Source of the DNA: an uncultured bacterium
GTDB taxonomy: Bacteria > Verrucomicrobiota > Lentisphaeria > Victivallales > UBA1829
NCBI GenBank assembly: GCA_900549415.1
Contig: URNX01000068.1
Location: 1 to 13,007 of the forward strand
Length of the DNA stretch: 13,007 nt
Direction: 5' to 3'
A program made the position numbers and the translations under genes. The first letter of the stretch is position 1; each line of letters opens with the position of its first letter. Positions 6,554 to 13,007 of the stretch are shown here, piece after piece. Below the pieces are notes generated by a model. The model saw nothing but the letters and a program-made list of their open reading frames with translations, did not search any database and was not told where the DNA came from.

Positions 6554-7480
6554 ATGTTCTCTCTCTTTTCGACATTCAAAAAGGGTCTTCAGAAAACCGC
6601 AACCGCCATCAGCCGGGGAATCTCCGGCGTCTTCACCGGCATAAAACGCTGGGATGCAGAGTCTTTCAAAAAACTTGAAAACGCTCTCATCGAAGCCGAC
6701 TTCGGTCCCGCCGCGGCGAACGCCATCGTCGCCGACATCAAAGACCGCTATCAGCGCGGCCTGATCTCCGGAACCGAAGACATCCTCGCCGTTGCCAAAG
6801 AGGACCTCACAGCAATGCTCGAAAAGGATCTCCGTCCGCTGAACACCGCGGCGGACGGACTCACCGTCATCCTGATGGTCGGCGTCAACGGAAGCGGAAA
6901 GACGACTACCGCCGGAAAGCTTGCGAACATCTTCGCGCAAAACGGCAAAAAGGTCGTCCTCGGCGCATGCGACACCTTCCGCGCGGCCGCGGCGGAGCAG
7001 CTCAATCTCTGGGCAGACCGCATCGGCGTGCAGATCGTCTCCTCCAAGTCGGGCGCCGATCCCTCCGCTGTCGCCTACGACGCAGTTCAGGCCGCGCGCG
7101 CACGCAGAGCGGATTATCTCATCATCGACACCGCCGGACGCCAGCACAATCAGAAGGGGCTCATGGATGAACTCGCGAAGATGCGCCGCATCATCGCCAA
7201 GCTCTGTCCCGAAGCTCCTCATGAAACCCTGCTGACCATCGACGCCAGCATCGGAACCAACGCAATCGCGCAGGCGCGCGAATTCGCCGCATGCTCCGGC
7301 GCCAGCGCCATCGCGCTCACAAAGCTCGACGGAACAGGAAAAGGCGGCGCAGCTGTCCAGATTCAGACCGAATTCAAACTGCCCATTCTCTTTGTCGGTC
7401 TCGGCGAACAGCCCGAAGACCTTCAGCCCTTCGACCCCAAACATTATGCGGAGGCGGTATTCGCTCTTCCGCAGGAATAA
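6554..7480 (+). CDS. ftsY: Signal recognition particle receptor FtsY
   Basis: This SRP GTPase (308 aa) docks ribosome-SRP complexes at the inner membrane. A helical N domain (about 1-95, starting with an amphipathic MFSLFSTFKKGLQKT) precedes the G domain. The P-loop GVNGSGKTTTAGK has Lys116, DTFRAAAAEQL follows it, DTAGR starts at Asp192, TKLDGTGKGG starts at 256, and the C-terminal GLGEQPEDLQPF is typical of SRP GTPases. The long acidic A domain of E. coli FtsY is absent, as in many bacteria, and the first helix is probably the membrane-contact element. AAGGAAA (6539-6545) precedes the ATG and overlaps the end of nusB. Confidence 0.96.
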   Translation: MFSLFSTFKKGLQKTATAISRGISGVFTGIKRWDAESFKKLENALIEADFGPAAANAIVADIKDRYQRGLISGTEDILAVAKEDLTAMLEKDLRPLNTAADGLTVILMVGVNGSGKTTTAGKLANIFAQNGKKVVLGACDTFRAAAAEQLNLWADRIGVQIVSSKSGADPSAVAYDAVQAARARRADYLIIDTAGRQHNQKGLMDELAKMRRIIAKLCPEAPHETLLTIDASIGTNAIAQAREFAACSGASAIALTKLDGTGKGGAAVQIQTEFKLPILFVGLGEQPEDLQPFDPKHYAEAVFALPQE

Positions 7481-7489
7481 GGAGCTCCC

Positions 7490-8818
7490 ATGAACCGGAT
7501 CGTCTCTCTGCTCATCCTCGTTCTCCTCGCATTCACGCTGAACGCACAACAGTTTGAACTGCGGGAGCTGCTGGACGGAAACGATCCGTTCACGCTCCGG
7601 GCGGACGAATTTGTTCCGAAACACAAGTTTTTCCGCTGGCTCTCCGCGGGTCGCGAAGGCGCACGGTACGCCGCATTCAAAAATCCCGTCAAGGTAACCT
7701 TTCTCGGATTCCCCGTTCTGGAAGCGATTCTCTATTTTGACAACAATCAGCTCACCAAACTCTACGTTTCCCTCTACAACAAAGGCGATGCGGGGGAAAT
7801 CGACTACGGGAAATTTGAAATGCTCGTCGCACGCTTCAACGCGGCGCTCTCCCGGCAGACCGGCGAAAAAGGAACTGAACAGCGCGGACGCCTCGCGAAC
7901 AATATGGTTCTCAATGCCAACTTCCGCGTTGCAGACAACGTCCTCTACACGGTCAAATGGAGTGCAAGCGGACACTTGAAGCGCGACATGAAACCGCAGT
8001 ATCTCCAGTTCGAAATGGAACCCTTCAACCCGAAGGACGATCCCCGCAAACAGTCGCTCGTCCGCGTTGACCGCACAAAAATCGAAACCTCAAAAGATCT
8101 CGCAGCAAACGTCAAACGCAAAGCCGGCGGAACGGTCTGGATCGACAATATCCCCATGGTGGATCAGGGCGCAAAAGGCTACTGTGTCGCCGCAGTTCTC
8201 GAACGCATTCTGAAGTATTACGGAATCGATGACGTCAACCAGCATACACTCGCGCAGATCATGAAGATGCAGGGCAATGGCGCGACTTCCGCAATGATGC
8301 TTGATGCGCTCGACAAGGCCGGCAGCAAATTCGGAATCAAGGCAAAAACCCGCTACTCCGCGGAAATCGAAACGATCGAAGACCTCTCCAAGCTCATCTC
8401 CAAATACAACAATCTCGCCCGCCGCGCAAAAAAGAAAAAAATTGCGCAGGTTCAGAAAGGCAACATCATCTTCGTCGGTCAAACCATGGCGCAGATGGAT
8501 CCCGGAATCTTCCGCAAACTCCGCTGCGACGGCTACAGCCGCGCCATGAACAGTTTCCGCCGCGACATTCAGAGCCGCGTCAACGCCGGACTCCCTGTCG
8601 GCTGGTGCGTTCTTCTCGGACTTGTCAACGAAAAGCAGAAAACGCTCCAGGTCGCCGGCGCACACATGCGCCTCATCATCGGCTACAATGCGGCGGATGA
8701 CACCATCGTCTACACCGATACCTGGGGCTCCGGACACGAATTCAAAACCATGTCCCTCGAAGACGCCTGGGTCATGACGATGCGGACCATTTACATCAAC
8801 CCGAGGACAACACGATGA
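7490..8818 (+). CDS. Secreted protein with C39-like (papain-fold) cysteine peptidase domain
   Basis: The protein has 442 aa. Residues 1-19 form a signal peptide (MNR, then a hydrophobic run IVSLLILVLLAFTL, likely cut after NA), so it is probably exported. Residues 20 to about 215 are a region I do not recognise. Residues from about 217 resemble the C39-like peptidase domain: Gln226 and Cys232 in DQGAKGYCVAA (oxyanion Gln and nucleophile), His392 in GAHMRLIIGY, and Asp410 in YTDTWG. A complete catalytic set is therefore plausible. No transporter or substrate gene is nearby. AAGGAG (7479-7484) lies 5 nt before the ATG. Its TGA overlaps the ribD ATG (ATGA, 8815-8818), so its translation is probably coupled to a flavin gene. 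The peptidase-fold call is good; substrate and role are unknown. Confidence 0.75.
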   Translation: MNRIVSLLILVLLAFTLNAQQFELRELLDGNDPFTLRADEFVPKHKFFRWLSAGREGARYAAFKNPVKVTFLGFPVLEAILYFDNNQLTKLYVSLYNKGDAGEIDYGKFEMLVARFNAALSRQTGEKGTEQRGRLANNMVLNANFRVADNVLYTVKWSASGHLKRDMKPQYLQFEMEPFNPKDDPRKQSLVRVDRTKIETSKDLAANVKRKAGGTVWIDNIPMVDQGAKGYCVAAVLERILKYYGIDDVNQHTLAQIMKMQGNGATSAMMLDALDKAGSKFGIKAKTRYSAEIETIEDLSKLISKYNNLARRAKKKKIAQVQKGNIIFVGQTMAQMDPGIFRKLRCDGYSRAMNSFRRDIQSRVNAGLPVGWCVLLGLVNEKQKTLQVAGAHMRLIIGYNAADDTIVYTDTWGSGHEFKTMSLEDAWVMTMRTIYINPRTTR

Positions 8819-9834
8819 ACGATGAATTTTACATGAGCCATGCGGCAGAGCTCGCCCGCCGCGCGCTCGGAGAAACCACACCGAACCCGATCGTCGGCGC
8901 CGTCATTGTCCGCAACGGGGAAATCATCGGCGAAGGCTGGCACCATAAGGCCGGCTGCCCGCACGCGGAAATCGAAGCCATCCGTTCCGCAAACGGCGCA
9001 AACCTCGAAGGCGCAACGATTTACGTCACTCTGGAACCCTGTTCCTCGTGGGGCAGAACGCCGCCCTGCACCGACGCCATTCTGCGCGAAAAATTCGCCC
9101 GCGTCGTCATCGGCTGTCTCGACCCGAACCCGAAACACGCCGGCCGCGCCGTGGAACTGCTCCGCAGTCATGGAATCGAAGTCACCCCGTGCGTGCTTGA
9201 AGAGGAATGCCGCAAACTCAACAAAGCCTTTTTCAAATGGGTCACAACCGGAAAACCGTTTGTGCTTCTCAAACTCGCCATGACGCTCGATGGACGCATT
9301 GCGACTCAATCAGGAAACTCGAAGTGGATCTCCGGACCCGATGCGCGGCAGCGCGTGCAGCAGCTCCGCCGCTGGGCCGACGCCGTTATGGTCGGAGCCG
9401 GAACCTTCTTTGCCGACAACCCGAAACTCACCGTCCGCGATGATGCAGGAAACACGCTCAAGACGCCTGCACGGTTCGTCCTCTCCAGCCGAAAACTTGA
9501 CCTTCCCGCGGGCTGGGAACAGGCGGCGCTGAAAAACGAGACGGAGTGGGAAACATTCCTGACCGGACTCGGCAAGCGCCCGTTCGTCTCTCTGCTGCTT
9601 GAAGGCGGCGGCGAACTTGCGGCATCGGCACTGAATGCGGGTGTTGTGGATAAAATCGAATTTCATTACGCGCCGAAAATTCTCGGCGGACGCAACAGCC
9701 GTCCAGGCGTGGGAGGTCCCGACCCGCTGACGCTGCCCGAAGCGTTCCAGATCGAAAATATGACCGTGCAGCAGCTCGGCGCGGATTTTGCCGTCACCGG
9801 ATATCCGCGCAAACCCGAAGAACGGAGGTTCTAA
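8815..9834 (+). CDS. ribD: Bifunctional diaminohydroxyphosphoribosylaminopyrimidine deaminase / reductase
   Basis: RibD (339 aa) catalyses the deamination and then NADPH-dependent ribosyl reduction in riboflavin synthesis. The N-terminal deaminase domain (1 to about 140) has the zinc-site His50 and Glu52 of HAE, plus Cys76 and Cys85 in PCSSWGRTPPC, with TPNPIVGAVIV before it. The C-terminal reductase domain (from about 146) starts KPFVLLKLAMTLDGRIAT, continues with SKWISGPDAR and VMVGAGTFFADNP, and ends with LLEGGGELAASAL. It is slightly shorter than E. coli RibD (367 aa) but both domains look intact. The start is fixed by the ATGA overlap and by GAGGA at 8803-8807. The ribE ribosome binding site lies within its last codons. 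Confidence 0.96.
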   Translation: MNDEFYMSHAAELARRALGETTPNPIVGAVIVRNGEIIGEGWHHKAGCPHAEIEAIRSANGANLEGATIYVTLEPCSSWGRTPPCTDAILREKFARVVIGCLDPNPKHAGRAVELLRSHGIEVTPCVLEEECRKLNKAFFKWVTTGKPFVLLKLAMTLDGRIATQSGNSKWISGPDARQRVQQLRRWADAVMVGAGTFFADNPKLTVRDDAGNTLKTPARFVLSSRKLDLPAGWEQAALKNETEWETFLTGLGKRPFVSLLLEGGGELAASALNAGVVDKIEFHYAPKILGGRNSRPGVGGPDPLTLPEAFQIENMTVQQLGADFAVTGYPRKPEERRF

Positions 9835-9836
9835 TC

Positions 9837-10487
9837 ATGTTCACCGGACTTGTCGAAACGACCGGAATTATTCTCTCCCGCAAAATGACGGGCGAAGCAG
9901 GCAAAATCACAGTGGAGCCGCACAAGCCGTTCTCCGGACTCGAAGCGGGCGAAAGCATCGCAGTCAACGGCGCATGCCTCACGCTCGAACAGGGAATGGG
10001 CGGCGGACCGCTGACCTTCCACGTCATGCGCGAAACATTCAGCCGCACGAACCTCGGTTCGCTCCCCAACGGCTCCGCCGTCAACATGGAACGCGCCCTC
10101 GCGGCAAACGGCAGACTCGGCGGGCACATCGTCTCCGGCCATGTCGACGCGACGGCAAAAATTCTCTCGCTCCGCCGCCGCGACTCCGACATGGAGCTTG
10201 AAATCGAACTCCCGGAAGGTCTGCGCGAATATTTTGTAGACAAAGGCTCCGTCACCGTCGACGGCATTTCGCTCACTCTTGAGGCCGTTTCCGAAACCTC
10301 CTTCCGCATCGGGCTCATTCCGACCACCTGGCGGGAAACGGCAATTCATGCGCGCAGGCCCGGCGACATCGTCAACCTCGAAACCGATCTGATCGGCAAA
10401 TACGTCATTTCGTATCTGAACCGGACAAACCGCAAGCAGGGCTCCTCCGTCACAATGGAAATGCTCGCAGGAGCCGGATTCCTATGA
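9837..10487 (+). CDS. ribE: Riboflavin synthase alpha chain
   Basis: Riboflavin synthase (216 aa) dismutates two 6,7-dimethyl-8-ribityllumazine molecules into riboflavin and the pyrimidine precursor. Two homologous lumazine-binding barrels are visible. The first starts MFTGLVE and has GESIAVNGACLTL at 38-50 and RETFSRTNLG at 66-74. The second starts around GGHIVSGHVDA (95-105) and has KGSVTVDGISLTL. The C-terminal trimerisation segment includes DIVNLETDLIGKYV. GGAGGT (9824-9829) gives a strong ribosome binding site, and only 2 nt separate the gene from ribD. The gene is called ribC in E. coli nomenclature. Its TGA overlaps the next start codon. Confidence 0.96.
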   Translation: MFTGLVETTGIILSRKMTGEAGKITVEPHKPFSGLEAGESIAVNGACLTLEQGMGGGPLTFHVMRETFSRTNLGSLPNGSAVNMERALAANGRLGGHIVSGHVDATAKILSLRRRDSDMELEIELPEGLREYFVDKGSVTVDGISLTLEAVSETSFRIGLIPTTWRETAIHARRPGDIVNLETDLIGKYVISYLNRTNRKQGSSVTMEMLAGAGFL

Positions 10488-11281
10488 GACGGATCGAACG
10501 GACGATTCCCGAAATCGCAGCGGATTCCGCATTCGGCATTGCCTGCGGCGTCTCGGAAATTCCATCCGAAAACCTTGCGGAACTTTTTCAGCCGGAACAC
10601 TTTTCCGCCATCGAGCTTCCCGCGGATCTGTTCGAAAACGGATCCGCGCCCGAACTCATTGCAAAAGCGCTCGATTCCTTCGATGATGTCCAGGTCGGCG
10701 CAATCGCATCGCTGCCTGAGGAAGAACTGCCCGCCCCCCTCCTCCGCGAATTTGCCGAACGAACCGGACACCTCCTCTCCGCACTTGCCGAAGCAGGAAT
10801 TCACACGGCGGCACTGGATTTTTCCGGAAAAACTCCGGCGGACGCCCTGCTCCGCGCACTCCGTCCGCTCGCTCCGGCACTGAACCGGACGGGCGTAACA
10901 CTTCAGCTTCCGTTCGCCCTGCCCTGCGCCGATACGGAGATGCCGGCGCATTTCGTGCAGCTTCTGCGCCGGAGCATGCTCCCACAGCTGAAAGTGCGTC
11001 TGGATCTGCATCTTGCCGCGCTTCCACCGGATGTCTCCCCGCGCGATCTGGCGGGGACTCTGCTGCAGGAAGTCCGCTCGGTATTCCTTTGCTGGGATGC
11101 CGACGCCGGAGAATTCCCCCGGAAAGAACAGCTTGCTCCGTGGCTTGCCGCTCTTGAAAGAAACGGTTTCCGCGGATCGTGGCTCGCCGCGCCGCGAAGC
11201 ACCGACCTGCTCCGCATTCGGACCGAAGCGGGTCGCTTCGCGGAACTCCTGAATGAACTGAAACAACCATCCGCACAGTAG
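10484..11281 (+). CDS. Unrecognised protein, possible degenerate TIM-barrel
   Basis: The protein has 265 aa, with no signal peptide or membrane segment, and is rich in Leu, Ala, Pro and Glu. I do not recognise a named family. Strand-helix alternation such as FGIACGVSEI, HFSAIELPADLF, GIHTAALDFSG, TGVTLQLPFALP, LKVRLDLHLAAL and VRSVFLCWDAD, with a late GFRGSWLAAPRS, resembles the layout of xylose-isomerase-like sugar phosphate isomerase/epimerase barrels. The His, Asp and Glu metal ligands of that family are not evident, so it would be a non-catalytic or diverged member. The ATG overlaps the ribE stop (ATGA at 10484-10487), and pdxJ follows after 14 nt, so it is a genuine operon member. Coding is well supported by codon use and placement; function is unknown. 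Confidence 0.7.
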   Translation: MRRIERTIPEIAADSAFGIACGVSEIPSENLAELFQPEHFSAIELPADLFENGSAPELIAKALDSFDDVQVGAIASLPEEELPAPLLREFAERTGHLLSALAEAGIHTAALDFSGKTPADALLRALRPLAPALNRTGVTLQLPFALPCADTEMPAHFVQLLRRSMLPQLKVRLDLHLAALPPDVSPRDLAGTLLQEVRSVFLCWDADAGEFPRKEQLAPWLAALERNGFRGSWLAAPRSTDLLRIRTEAGRFAELLNELKQPSAQ

Positions 11282-11295
11282 AAAGGATTTTCATT

Positions 11296-12018
11296 ATGAA
11301 ACTCGGAGTGAACATCGACCATGTAGCAACCCTCAGACAGCTCCGCGGAGTAACTTATCCCTCCGTCCTGAAAGCCGCCGATCTCGCCATGCACGCCGGA
11401 GCCGCCGGAATCACGGCGCACCTCCGCGAGGACCGCCGCCACATGAACGACAACGATCTTGAACAGCTCGCCGCCTCCGGACACCGTCTCAACATGGAAA
11501 TGGCGGTCACCGATGAAATGGTCTCCATCTGCTCCCGTCTCCGTCCCGCCGCCTGCTGCCTCGTTCCGGAGAAACGCCAGGAACTCACCACCGAAGGCGG
11601 ACTCGACGTCATCTCCCATTTTGACTCCGTCAAAAAAGCGACCGAAACGCTTTCCGCCCGCGGAGTCGAAGTCAGTCTCTTCATCGACCCCGAGCGCGCG
11701 CAGATCGATGCGGCGAAATCCTGCGGAGCTCCGTTCATCGAACTCCACACTGGCGCATACGCCAACGCCAAAGGCGATGACATCGCGAAGGAACTGCATC
11801 GTCTTGCCGATGCCGCGGAGTACGCCCATTCGCTCGGTATCACGGTCAACGCCGGACACGGCATCGACTACGAAAACATCATCCCTCTCCTCGCCGAAGT
11901 TCCGTTCCTGAACGAGCTGAACATCGGTCACAGCATCATCTGCGAATCGGTTTACTATGGACTTGAAGCGGCCGTCATGAAAATGCTTGCCGCCATGAGC
12001 ACCTACCGCAAGGGCTGA
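11296..12018 (+). CDS. pdxJ: Pyridoxine 5'-phosphate synthase
   Basis: PdxJ (240 aa) closes the vitamin B6 ring from 1-deoxyxylulose 5-phosphate and 3-amino-2-oxopropyl phosphate. The TIM-barrel signatures are clear: VNIDHVATLRQLRG with Asp8 and His9, GITAHLREDRRHM with His42, Arg44 and Arg47, VPEKRQELTTEGGLDV, ELHTGAYA, and VNAGHGIDYENI with His188. All expected catalytic and phosphate-binding landmarks are present and the length is normal. GAAAGGA (11281-11287) lies 8 nt before the ATG. It is the last gene of the long FMN-riboswitch transcript and is followed by a terminator. No other B6 gene is nearby. Confidence 0.96.
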   Translation: MKLGVNIDHVATLRQLRGVTYPSVLKAADLAMHAGAAGITAHLREDRRHMNDNDLEQLAASGHRLNMEMAVTDEMVSICSRLRPAACCLVPEKRQELTTEGGLDVISHFDSVKKATETLSARGVEVSLFIDPERAQIDAAKSCGAPFIELHTGAYANAKGDDIAKELHRLADAAEYAHSLGITVNAGHGIDYENIIPLLAEVPFLNELNIGHSIICESVYYGLEAAVMKMLAAMSTYRKG

Positions 12019-12041
12019 TTTACCTTAAAGATTTTCTTTGT

Positions 12042-12081
12042 GCGCGTCTCCCTCCCCCGGAAGACGCGCTTTTTTTGTTTT
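12042..12081 (+). terminator. Intrinsic terminator after pdxJ
   Basis: A perfect 8-bp GC-rich stem (GCGCGTCT at 12042-12049, AGACGCGC at 12062-12069) has a 12-nt loop and is followed by T7-G-T4 (12070-12081). It closes the riboflavin-pdxJ operon. Confidence 0.9.
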
Positions 12082-12180
12082 GTCGACAATCTTTGCCATA
12101 GATGAGGGCAAAAACAGAAAAATTCAGCGATGAAGTGGAAGATAACGTCCGGGAAATTGCGCGCATAGAGGCTTGAAAAT
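12082..12180. other. Intergenic stretch, probable host/IS boundary
   Basis: No gene is seen. A weak hairpin (TTTGCC 12092-12097, GGCAAA 12107-12112) is present. The outer end of the insertion sequence should lie here or just upstream of 12181, but the matching right end is outside the window, so the terminal inverted repeat and target duplication cannot be identified. Confidence 0.4.
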
Positions 12181-12237
12181 GCCTGTTTCCATGATTGATT
12201 ATTATTCCGACCAAAGATCAACCGAAAGGAAACAGGC
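12181..12237 (+). promoter_or_regulatory. Leader hairpin over the transposase ribosome binding site
   Basis: GCCTGTTTCC (12181-12190) and GGAAACAGGC (12228-12237) are perfect 10-bp inverted repeats with a 37-nt loop. The right arm includes the last three bases of the Shine-Dalgarno GAAAGGA (12224-12230) and ends one base before the ATG at 12239. Transcripts entering from outside could fold and hide the start, a device known from other IS elements (IS10 and IS50 types). The pairing is seen; the role is inferred. Confidence 0.5.
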
Positions 12238-12238
12238 T

Positions 12239-13007
12239 ATGGAAAATGTGGCGCAAAAAAAATGAAAAGTCAATCTCTGGAGCTATCAAAGTCAATGAAA
12301 AAGCTGTTATGGAGCATTTGGACGCCTTGATCAGAAAGTCCGTTGAAGATACTCTGAATACTCTTTTGAATGAAGAAGTGGATGCAATCTGCACGACCGC
12401 TATCAGCGAAGTCCGGATCGACAGGATACCCGGGCAGGAACATATAAACGGAAGCTTTTGACGACATCAGGCGAAGTTGAATTCAAAATACCTCGTCTTC
12501 GAACGCTTCTTTTTGAAACGCAAATCATCAAACGGTATCAGACGAAGCAGAGCAGTGTTGAAGAGGCCTTGATCGAAATGTATTTGGCCGGAGTTTCTGT
12601 TCGTCGAGTGGAAGATATCACCGAGGCGTTGTGGAACACAAAAGTAAGTTAATTCTCGACATTGCGGAAGGGGGGCGGGAGGATAAAGAATCCTGGACAA
12701 ATTTTCTGCGTTATTTGAAGGATCGCGGACTTTCCGGAGTAAAGCTGATCGCGTCAGATAAATGTTCCGGGCTGCATGGAATTATCGGAGATTTTTTCCG
12801 GGATGCGAAGTTGCAGCGTTGTGCCGTCAACTGGTATCAAAATTCATTCACAGCAAGCTCATCAAAACATGTAAAAAAAACATTGCCGCAATGCTGAAAG
12901 CGATTCATGCACAGGAAGACCGGGAGGTAAACTTCCCTTATGAGCATTGGACACGTCTGCGTACGAACAATGCTTTGGAACGGATCATGAAAGAGATTCG
13001 CCGCAGA
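12239..13007 (+). pseudogene. IS256-family transposase remnant with frameshifts and internal deletions
   Basis: Reading across frames gives MENVAQKK from the ATG at 12239, with GAAAGGA 8 nt before it. A frame change in an A8 run (12255-12262) leads to NEKSISGAIKVNEKAV and EEVDAIC, and another near 12390 leads to RYQRSPDRQDTRAG, TTSGEVEFKIPRLR and SSVEEALIEMYLAGVSVRR. After ALWNTKVS (about 12650) roughly 70 residues of the family are missing, including the YLDG region with the first catalytic Asp. Homology resumes at AEGGREDKESW, with the second Asp in SDKC (codon 12757). A single-base loss near 12840 leads to AAMLKAIHAQEDRE. A second deletion near 12927 removes about 40 residues before YEHWTRLRTNNALER, where the catalytic Glu codon is 12978. 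No functional transposase can be made. Missing lengths are estimated from memory of the family. Confidence 0.85.

Larger units (their letters stand above)
12181..13007 (+). mobile_element. IS256-family insertion sequence, partial and decayed
   Basis: The region holds a recognisable but broken IS256-type transposase and runs off the end of the window. It is visibly lower in GC and uses more A/T-ending codons than the flanking operon, consistent with acquired DNA. The left boundary given is only the first base of the leader inverted repeat; the true left end is probably somewhat upstream. Such elements are usually multicopy, which would also explain the contig ending here. Confidence 0.8.

Noticed and set aside
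6536..7975. Minus-strand open frame of about 480 codons opposite ftsY and the C39-like gene
   Set aside because: It is longer than either sense gene here, but it is a codon-bias shadow. FtsY motifs fix the plus strand, and the frame crosses two gene boundaries.
12003..12221. Minus-strand open frame of 72 codons after pdxJ
   Set aside because: It crosses the pdxJ terminator and part of the IS leader, has no family resemblance and no ribosome binding site; chance frame.
12255..12262. A8 run as a programmed frameshift site in the transposase
   Set aside because: To my knowledge IS256-family transposases are made from a single frame, and several other lesions follow, so simple decay or indel error is more likely.
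1..13007. CRISPR array, tRNA or rRNA genes, toxin-antitoxin or phage-defence genes
   Set aside because: I looked for direct repeats with spacers, cloverleaf-like sequences and defence-type motifs, and saw none. The only RNA element I can support is the FMN riboswitch.

Overview
This looks like one bacterial contig of about 13 kb. It starts in sequencing-library adapter sequence and runs off its right end inside a decayed insertion sequence. The chromosomal part is GC-rich, with strongly C/G-ending codons, short intergenic gaps, AAGGAG-type ribosome binding sites and ATGA overlaps. No 16S gene or taxon-defining marker is present. The gene content and style would suit an anaerobic gut or environmental bacterium, and a PVC-group (Lentisphaerota/Victivallis-like) origin is my guess only.

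Left edge (1-357). Bases 1-55 match the reverse complement of the Illumina TruSeq universal adapter, and 56-110 are poly-A as expected after adapter read-through, so neither part should be read as biology. Real sequence resumes in an A/T-rich leader. It carries a good sigma70-type promoter (TTGCAT, 17 bp, TATATT) followed directly by two tandem inverted repeats. These lie across the expected transcription start and the ribosome binding site of the first gene, and look like a repressor operator.

Sugar-acid operon (358-3993). A PfkB-family 2-keto-3-deoxysugar-acid kinase (kdgK), a D-galactonate dehydratase-like enolase-superfamily enzyme (dgoD), a short-chain dehydrogenase, and a 2-dehydro-3-deoxy-6-phosphogalactonate aldolase (dgoA) together form a De Ley-Doudoroff-type route: galactonate to 2-keto-3-deoxygalactonate, to its 6-phosphate, to pyruvate plus glyceraldehyde 3-phosphate. 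A strong intrinsic terminator closes the operon.

Flavin and housekeeping operon (about 4067-12081). A promoter and an FMN riboswitch (RFN element) precede ribBA, ribH, nusB, ftsY, a secreted C39-like cysteine-peptidase homologue, ribD, ribE, an unrecognised 265-aa protein and pdxJ. All are on the plus strand with gaps of at most 15 nt, or with overlaps, and they end at an intrinsic terminator. All four polypeptides that convert GTP and ribulose 5-phosphate to riboflavin are encoded; the intermediate phosphatase and the flavokinase RibF are not. The transcript also carries an antitermination factor (NusB), the SRP receptor (FtsY) and a vitamin B6 enzyme (PdxJ). The C39-like gene and the 265-aa gene are each joined to a rib gene by a 4-nt ATGA overlap and are the least explained parts of the window.

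Right edge (12082-13007). Base composition drops in GC. An IS256-family transposase is recognisable, but it has several frame changes and two internal deletions, one of which removes the first catalytic Asp region. A 10-bp inverted repeat brackets its ribosome binding site region.
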